From: Apophysomyces variabilis
Taxonomy: Eukaryota; Mucoromycota; Mucoromycetes; Mucorales; Mucoraceae
Direction of reading: 5' to 3'
DNA length: 64,000 bases
NCBI GenBank assembly: GCA_002749535.1
Contig: MZZL01000385.1
Coordinates: forward strand, 1-64,000
Shown: positions 57,903 to 64,000 of the stretch, one piece after another
Numbering within the stretch: position 1 is the stretch's first letter
How the letters are laid out: each line of letters begins with the position of its first letter
Notes under the pieces: model-generated
What the model was told of the DNA's origin: nothing
Databases searched by the model: none
The model's input: the letters and a program-made list of their open reading frames with translations, nothing else
Translations under genes and position numbers: made by a program

Positions 57903-60900
57903 ATGCCTGTGCTTACACCAGAAATCACTTCTAATCTTCAGTGGAAAGCTCAACTAGATGTCAACATTGAACCCACAGCTGGACGCAAGTCAAGTATTAT
58001 TGGCACCATCGGTAAGAGTCCGCAACGGATTTTCGTTTATTGACACTTGCCATTCATAGGACCAAAAACCAACAACGTTGAAATGATCACGCAGCTTCGT
58101 AATGCTGGTCTTAATGTAGCTCGTATGAACTTCTCGCACGGCACATATGAGGTGAGGACATGAGTCAACTCTTTTGCTTGCACGGTCGGCCTCTGCTTGG
58201 GCGGAACGCGGAGATTGCATCGGGATTCCCACGACGTTTCATGATGGAAACAAACAGTTTCAGACAGATATGCTAACCCAATTCTTGGTTTATAGTACCA
58301 TCAGTCGGTCATTGACAATGTGCGCAGAAGCTTTGAATGTAAGCGTTCTATGAGGCACAGGTGTAACAATCTAACCGCGACAACGCGTTTACTTAGTGTA
58401 CCCGGGCCGTCCTGTCGCCATTGCTCTGGATAATAAGGGTCCTGAAATCCGCACCGGAAATATGAGAGATAACGCCGAGGTAAAATTTTGCACCTGAAAG
58501 TACAAAGGAAGATTGACAAACAGCTTGTTAGATCCCTATCACTGCCGGCCATGAGATGACGTTTAGCGTCGATGAACAGTATAAGGACGAATGTGATGAC
58601 AAGGTCATGTATATAGATTATACGAACCTTCCAAAAATGATTGCAGTAGGCAAAAAGATTTATGTTGATGACGGCGTTCTGTCGTTTGAAGTGTTGGAAG
58701 TGGGAGAAGACCACGTTCGGGTAAAGGCTATCAACGCTGGCAAGCTGTGTTCAAGGAAAGGAGTCAATCTTCCCGGTACAGATGTCGATTTACCAGCCTT
58801 ATCTGAAAAGGACAAGGCTGATCTGCTTTTCGGTGTGAAAAACAAGGTTGATATGATTTTTGCTTCTTTTGTTCGAAGAGGTCAGGATATCAAAGATATC
58901 CGTGAAGTGCTTGGTTATGAAGGCCGCAACATCAAAATTATCGCAAAGATTGAAAATCATCAAGGTGTCGAAAACTTTGATGAAATCCTCCAGGAAACCG
59001 ATGGTGTAATGGTTGCTCGAGGTGTAAGTCTTCTTTTTTTTTTTTTTTTTTTTTTTTTNNNNNNNNNNNNNNNNNNNNNNNNNNNNNNNNNNNNNNNNNN
59101 NNNNNNNNNNNNNNNNNNNNNNNNNNNNNNNNNNNNNNNNNNNNNNNNNNNNNNNNNNNNNNNNNNNNNNNNNNNNNNNNNNNNNNNNNNNNNNNNNNNN
59201 NNNNNNNNNNNNNNNNNNNNNNNNNNNNNNNNNNNNNNNNNNNNNNNNNNNNNNNNNNNNNNNNNNNNNNNNNNNNNNNNNNNNNNNNNNNNNNNNNNNN
59301 NNNNNNNNNNNNNNNNNNNNNNNNNNNNNNNNNNNNNNNNNNNNNNNNNNNNNNNNNNNNNNNNNNNNNNNNNNNNNNNNNNNNNNNNNNNNNNNNNNNN
59401 NNNNNNNNNNNNNNNNNNNNNNNNNNNNNNNNNNNNNNNNNNNNNNNNNNNNNNNNNNNNNNNNNNNNNNNNNNNNNNNNNNNNNNNNNNNNNNNNNNNN
59501 NNNNNNNNNNNNNNNNNNNNNNNNNNNNNNNNNNNNNNNNNNNNNNNNNNNNNNNNNNNNNNNNNNNNNNNNNNNNNNNNNNNNNNNNNNNNNNNNNNNN
59601 NNNNNNNNNNNNNNNNNNNNNNNNNNNNNNNNNNNNNNNNNNNNNNNNNNNNNNNNNNNNNNNNNNNNNNNNNNNNNNNNNNNNNNNNNNNNNNNNNNNN
59701 NNNNNNNNNNNNNNNNNNNNNNNNNNNNNNNNNNNNNNNNNNNNNNNNNNNNNNNNNNNNNNNNNNNNNNNNNNNNNNNNNNNNNNNNNNNNNNNNNNNN
59801 NNNNNNNNNNNNNNNNNNNNNNNNNNNNNNNNNNNNNNNNNNNNNNNNNNNNNNNNNNNNNNNNNNNNNNNNNNNNNNNNNNNNNNNNNNNNNNNNNNNN
59901 NNNNNNNNNNNNNNNNNNNNNNNNNNNNNNNNNNNNNNNNNNNNNNNNNNNNNNNNNNTTTTTTTTTTTTTTTTTTTTTTTTGCGAGAGTAGAAGGTAGC
60001 TTATCGGTACTATACATTTAGGACATGGGTATCGAAATTCCCTTGGAAAGAGTCTTCATTGCCCAGAAATCGATGATCACAAAGTGTAACCTGGCTGGAA
60101 AACCAGTCATCTGGTAAGCCCTGTAGCACATTTACTAGGCTAGGTTTATTCTAAGATTATACTACTTTTGCTAGTGCTACTCAAATGTTGGAATCAATGA
60201 CTGTAAGTTTTGCGATAGTGCTTTGTTTTTATGCTAAGGATGGAAAATTGGCTTAGTATAACCCTCGACCTACTCGAGCCGAAGTATCCGATGTTGCCAA
60301 TGCTATTTTAGACGGGGCAGACTGTGTAATGCTTTCTGGAGAGACAGCCAAAGGCAATTACCCGGTGGAAGCCGTCCGAACAATGCACGAGACTTGTCTT
60401 CTGGCAGAGTCTGTCTTCTGCTATCCAGCCGTATTTAATGAACTCAGAGCACTTACTGCTCTTCCCACTGAAACAACTGAAACTGTGGCCTGCGCTGCAG
60501 TTAGCGCTGCACATGAACAAAGTGCTGGAGCCATCATTGTATTGACTACCTCTGGAAATTCTGCACGTCTCATTTCCAAGTATCGACCTCATGCACCAAT
60601 CATTGTCATCACTCGCAACCCACAAACAGCTCGTCAAGTCCATCTTTATCGTGGATGCTTTCCGTTCTACTATCCAAAACCGTCTTCAGAAGCAGCCGCC
60701 AGATTGTCAGCAAGTAATACATCTCAGCTCAGCCCTGCTGATATTGCTCCATGGCAAGAGGATGTAGATGCACGAATCGTTTGGGGTAAGTGATACAGCT
60801 CTCAAAGAAGATGGTCTAACTTTTCTTTAATTGGAATATAGGTATGGAACAAGCAATAAGATATGGGTAAGATCATACAGAGAGTGTGGTAGAAGTGGTT

Positions 60901-61015
60901 AATTTATCATTCCTCCTTTAGACTGATTAAGAGAGGCCAGCCAATTGTCGCCGTTCAAGGATGGAAGGGAGGCCTGGGCCATACCAACACTCTTCGTATC
61001 CTCATGACTCCATGA
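57903..61015 (+). CDS. pyk1: Pyruvate kinase
   Basis: The enzyme converts phosphoenolpyruvate and ADP to pyruvate and ATP, the last step of glycolysis. The gene has many exons. Motifs: [11 protein letters not shown] (the first intron splits IIGTI from GPK), [26 protein letters not shown], the B domain ([14 protein letters not shown]), [29 protein letters not shown] with catalytic Lys and metal Glu, [65 protein letters not shown], and the C-terminal effector-loop region [15 protein letters not shown]. An intron between MVARG and DMGIEIP holds a poly-T tract interrupted by 900 N, so the coding sequence is complete despite the gap. The [11 protein letters not shown] loop has Asn where Thr is common. 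Confidence 0.95.
59034..59982 (+). repeat. Poly-T tract with 900-N assembly gap in a pyruvate kinase intron
   Basis: Twenty-five T at 59034-59058, 900 N at 59059-59958, then 24 T at 59959-59982. The N block is bounded by T on both sides and lies wholly within one intron (donor GGTGTAAGT, acceptor ACATTTAG). The gap size is a round number and probably an estimate, so the real intron may be short. Confidence 0.9.
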
Positions 61016-61642
61016 AAAGTTTGCCCATTCCAACTTCGATTGAAGAGTTATTGTTTTTGAATGTTTGTGTTTTGCTGTGTTTATTTTCAAACTAAAGTCA
61101 ATCTTGCGTAAAGCTGCGATATTTCTTTAATGCCAAGGACATATTGATGGAGAAACTGTCTGGCTAATAATTACACAGTGATAGCAAGAGATGTCTACCA
61201 AAAGGCAAATATGAGATTTTAGGTTAGCATCATAACAAAGGATGAGCATTCGACGTATCATCGGAAAAAGGCGTATAAGCAATTTTGGTCAATTCAACGC
61301 AGTAGTTGCATAGTGTTACCGTGTGCAAATTACGCTATAAGTAACATCAATCAAACGATATATGTGAAATTGTCAAATCGATTCTATCAATTCTTTAACG
61401 AGAGCGAAAGGAAGGAACTCTAGAATACCTGTCTTCGTCGGTACCTTAAAAAAAGCAACGCAGATATTGTCACAAAACAAATATAAGCTTCTTTTTTGGT
61501 GCTAAAGTTTTTGGGGATTGTGCTCAATGTTTCGTATTAGTTTTTGACTTGTCATAACACATCAGCTATTCATTGTGACTCCGACCGCTTATCTGTGGCA
61601 ATGCGTATTCCCTGTACTGGCTGCTTGTCCTCTTTTTTCACC
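61016..61642. other. Intergenic, nothing recognised
   Basis: Spacer between pyruvate kinase and the rhomboid-like gene. No coding signal. Confidence 0.45.
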
Positions 61643-62973
61643 ATGCAATCCATGGGCCCTGCGGGTAAAGCTAATTCCAACGCTGTTCTAAAAGTCTTGA
61701 TAAATTAGCTCATAACATTTGCGCAACAGGCTTTTATAATGTGCCGATTACAAAACTGTTAGTTTTATCTATTGGAGGATGCTCCATCTTGGCAGCTATG
61801 CTCGATTTTAAGCCGTTATTGCATTTGCAATTGAGTCCGCATTTGACGATCCATCATCAGGTGTGTTAGCTGGAGTCTTATTCGAACTCTAGACTGAATG
61901 ACTCGTGCTTAGTTCTGGCGTTTGATTACATCACACTGTGCGTTTGCGAATTCCGGAGAAATGTTCTTTGGTACGCTTTTATTGTATACTATGCGTGTCA
62001 TTGAACGACAATATGGAAGCGCCAAATATGCAGTAAGTATTCTTAATACGGGAATGCCTATTTTTCTAATTCTTGCAGGCGTTCGTATTTCTGGCACTGC
62101 TGACCTCTACGTTTCTGGAACTGGGCATTTTGGTGTCTGCAGCTAAACTAGGCCTGCGGAGTATTCCAGGTGGTCCGTAAGTGTTCAAATAATTTGTTGC
62201 ATGATTTATTCACTCTGCCATTGTAGTTACGCTTTGATATTTGCTATGCTATACCAGTATCATCGTATCATACCAATCACATACCGGTTCCGAATATTTG
62301 GAATAACATTTAATGACAAGATGTTTGTATACATCCTAGCATTGCAGGTACGGCTAAATGGTTTATGATAAGGTCAACTTTAATAACATGCAATGCAGAT
62401 CTTCTTGTCACAGTCTTTCACTACCATTGCTCCTTGCTCTTGTGGTCTCATGGCTGGAGCGTTATACAGATCTGATATTGGAGGTATCAAACAATGGCGT
62501 TTCCCAGTGAACTTGCAATCTCTCGCGAAGCGATTTCTTAAACCATTACTTGCATCTGCTCCTGTTCCACGATCAGGAGTGACAACTCCAGAACAGCGTC
62601 CATCATCCAGCTTCGCAGTAAATAATCTTATTATTTCTCCCACTGGACTTCGTAACAGACGTCCGAGAAATCGTACAACGGAATCTCCAAATGCTGCTGG
62701 ATCCTCAGTAAGAGTACGTACTTGTCTGTCTTTGCACTAGGCTCATGTTACTTGCAGGACTACATTAGTAGCTTGACAGAAAGTACGCAAATAACTGGTG
62801 CAACTATGGATCACCCTTCCGAAGAACACCTTGCTATTCTCATGGCCATGTTCCCTGATCATCCTCGAGAGTCAATTTCAAGAGCTATTTCTTCTGCTCA
62901 TAATAATCTTAGCAGAGCTGTAGAGATTATGCTGAGCACCCCAGCACCTGGCGGAAGTAACGCAGCATCATAG
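61643..62973 (+). CDS. dsc2: UBAC2/Dsc2-type rhomboid-like protein with CUE/UBA domain
   Basis: A multi-pass ER or Golgi membrane protein of the UBAC2/Dsc2 group, which serves membrane ubiquitin ligases (Dsc complex, ER-associated degradation). Exon 1 (61643-61664) gives MQSMGPA and joins GFYNVPITKLLVLSIGG. Further segments read HHQFWRLITSHCAFANSGEM, LLLYTMRVIERQYGSAKYA (rhomboid-like loop), AFVFLALLTSTFLELGILVS, YALIFAMLYQYHRIIP and KMFVYILALQIFLSQS. A cytoplasmic Ser/Arg-rich linker leads to a C-terminal CUE/UBA helix bundle (EEHLAILMAMFPDHPRESIS, NNLSRAVEIML) that would bind ubiquitin. It lacks the rhomboid protease Ser-His pair, as expected for pseudo-rhomboids. The gene has five or more short introns; some inner boundaries are approximate. 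Confidence 0.85.
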
Positions 62974-64000
62974 CAGACAAAGGTATGTAAAAAGTATTTT
63001 AACTAACTCATTAACTCAGCTTATGATCCAGTATTATTGTCAAGACTCGACTATCATACCAGCCATGTAATGAAGTTACCAGGCTTCCGGTTACTGACAA
63101 TTGCATGTGCATTAACACATGCAAGGGCAGGCTACAATGGACTACCACAGCATATTTGCACCCTTGCTTTCGATACATTCTTCATACAACTAGATGTCAT
63201 ATCTTTTAAAATGCCCAATATTGTAGCATTAATAGCATACCAAAAATAGCGAGAGGGTATTTCTTGGTCTTGAGATCCAGCGGATTTTCAGTGGGGTGAC
63301 ACTCACGGGGAAATTACCTCTTCTTGAATCTTGTTCATCTTTACTCCTGTAACGTAACAAGTTGAAAGCATTAGTTTGTCCTCATATGATATATATAGAG
63401 AACAAATAAGACTTATTTGTTCATCTTCTGCCAGTGAGGGTTGCATAAACTATAAATAAGCTAGCTATAAGGTTGTGAGATTGAATTGATTTTTGCAATT
63501 CGCAACTGAAATCTTGTTACAATGCAGCTTCTACATTTTTGTCTGGTTAATGTGCAAATACAAAATATATGCTACTGATGTTATGTGGCATACTATTTTC
63601 TTTGCTTTGTAGTTGATCAAGATATATATATATATATATATACCAGATGTTAGCAACAATGATAGACTATGAAAAAGATGCTTAGAAAACTAAAACAGCA
63701 TATTTCAGGGTTCGTGACCTATGTGCTAAAGGCAATCTACCCTTCTTTCTAGAAGGGCGACATTGGAAGATATCAAAACTGGCATAAGATTGTAGCCACT
63801 GCGTACGAATTATTGTACAATGATAGTTTTCTAAGGCTTCATGACTTGTTAAAGCATTCCTTCCAAATAAATTCGAAGACCAGTTACGAGAGAGTTTAAA
63901 TGATGAATAAATCTATCTTTCCCACCTTTGCAAACGACAAAATAGCATGTTTTGCTCATAGTGCATGGGGATTCTAATAAGATAACATCTGAGGTAATTT
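62974..64000. other. Intergenic right edge
   Basis: No gene is recognisable. A TA microsatellite lies at about 63621-63642. The frame 63037-63249 has no domain. Confidence 0.4.

Noticed and set aside
58556..59992. 478-codon frame running through the N block
   Set aside because: It crosses an intron donor and an assembly gap; only the exon part up to MVARG is pyruvate kinase.

Overview
The window is AT-rich fungal nuclear DNA, most likely from an early-diverging fungus of the Mucoromycota type. Evidence: genes with many short GT-AG introns (about 45-70 nt), fungal housekeeping proteins (trifunctional Fol1, Sla2, a WOPR regulator, mitochondrial ThrRS), and several eukaryotic TnpB-like (Fanzor) elements. 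The exact taxon cannot be read from the sequence alone.

Layout. 1-11.1 kb is gene-poor and holds repeats: a solo LTR, a truncated Fanzor element, a structured GC-rich patch and a decayed DDE transposase. 11.1-14.2 kb holds a head-to-head gene pair: an HD-domain oxygenase with the PhnZ signature and an Fe(II)/2-oxoglutarate dioxygenase of the PhyH/PhnY type. Together they look like an oxidative 2-aminoethylphosphonate (AEP) degradation module. 14.7-19.2 kb holds a 537-nt poly-T tract, an H2C2 integrase-zinc-finger protein and a RanBPM/Gid1 homologue. 19.98-24.76 kb is a complete TIR-bounded, TA-flanked transposon that carries a decayed Fanzor, two nested solo LTRs and a hairpin cluster at the 3' end of the Fanzor gene (candidate guide RNA). 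24.8-44.4 kb is the gene-rich core: rfc2, mitochondrial threonyl-tRNA synthetase, fol1, a WOPR (Gti1/Pac2) regulator flanked by near-identical inverted repeats, sla2, a C2H2 zinc-finger gene and a CDK10-type kinase. 44.8-47.85 kb is a second large Fanzor gene on the minus strand. 50.4-63 kb holds a single-pass SH3 membrane protein, an F-box-like protein, pyruvate kinase (one intron contains a poly-T-bounded assembly gap) and a UBAC2/Dsc2-type rhomboid-CUE protein. Stretches between these genes are mostly AT-rich with only short unrecognised ORFs.

Two systems stand out. The first is the divergent PhnZ/PhnY pair: PhnY would hydroxylate AEP and PhnZ would cleave the product to glycine and phosphate, and the shared promoter contains two CACGTG (Pho4/NUC-1-type) motifs. 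The second is a family of three Fanzor loci of different ages. One sits in a clearly bounded mariner-like element with TA duplication, and two share a hairpin at the gene's 3' end where guide RNAs of TnpB-like nucleases are normally found.

Exon boundaries were read by eye from GT/AG sites and reading-frame continuity; those given with coordinates preserve frame, and uncertain ones are marked.
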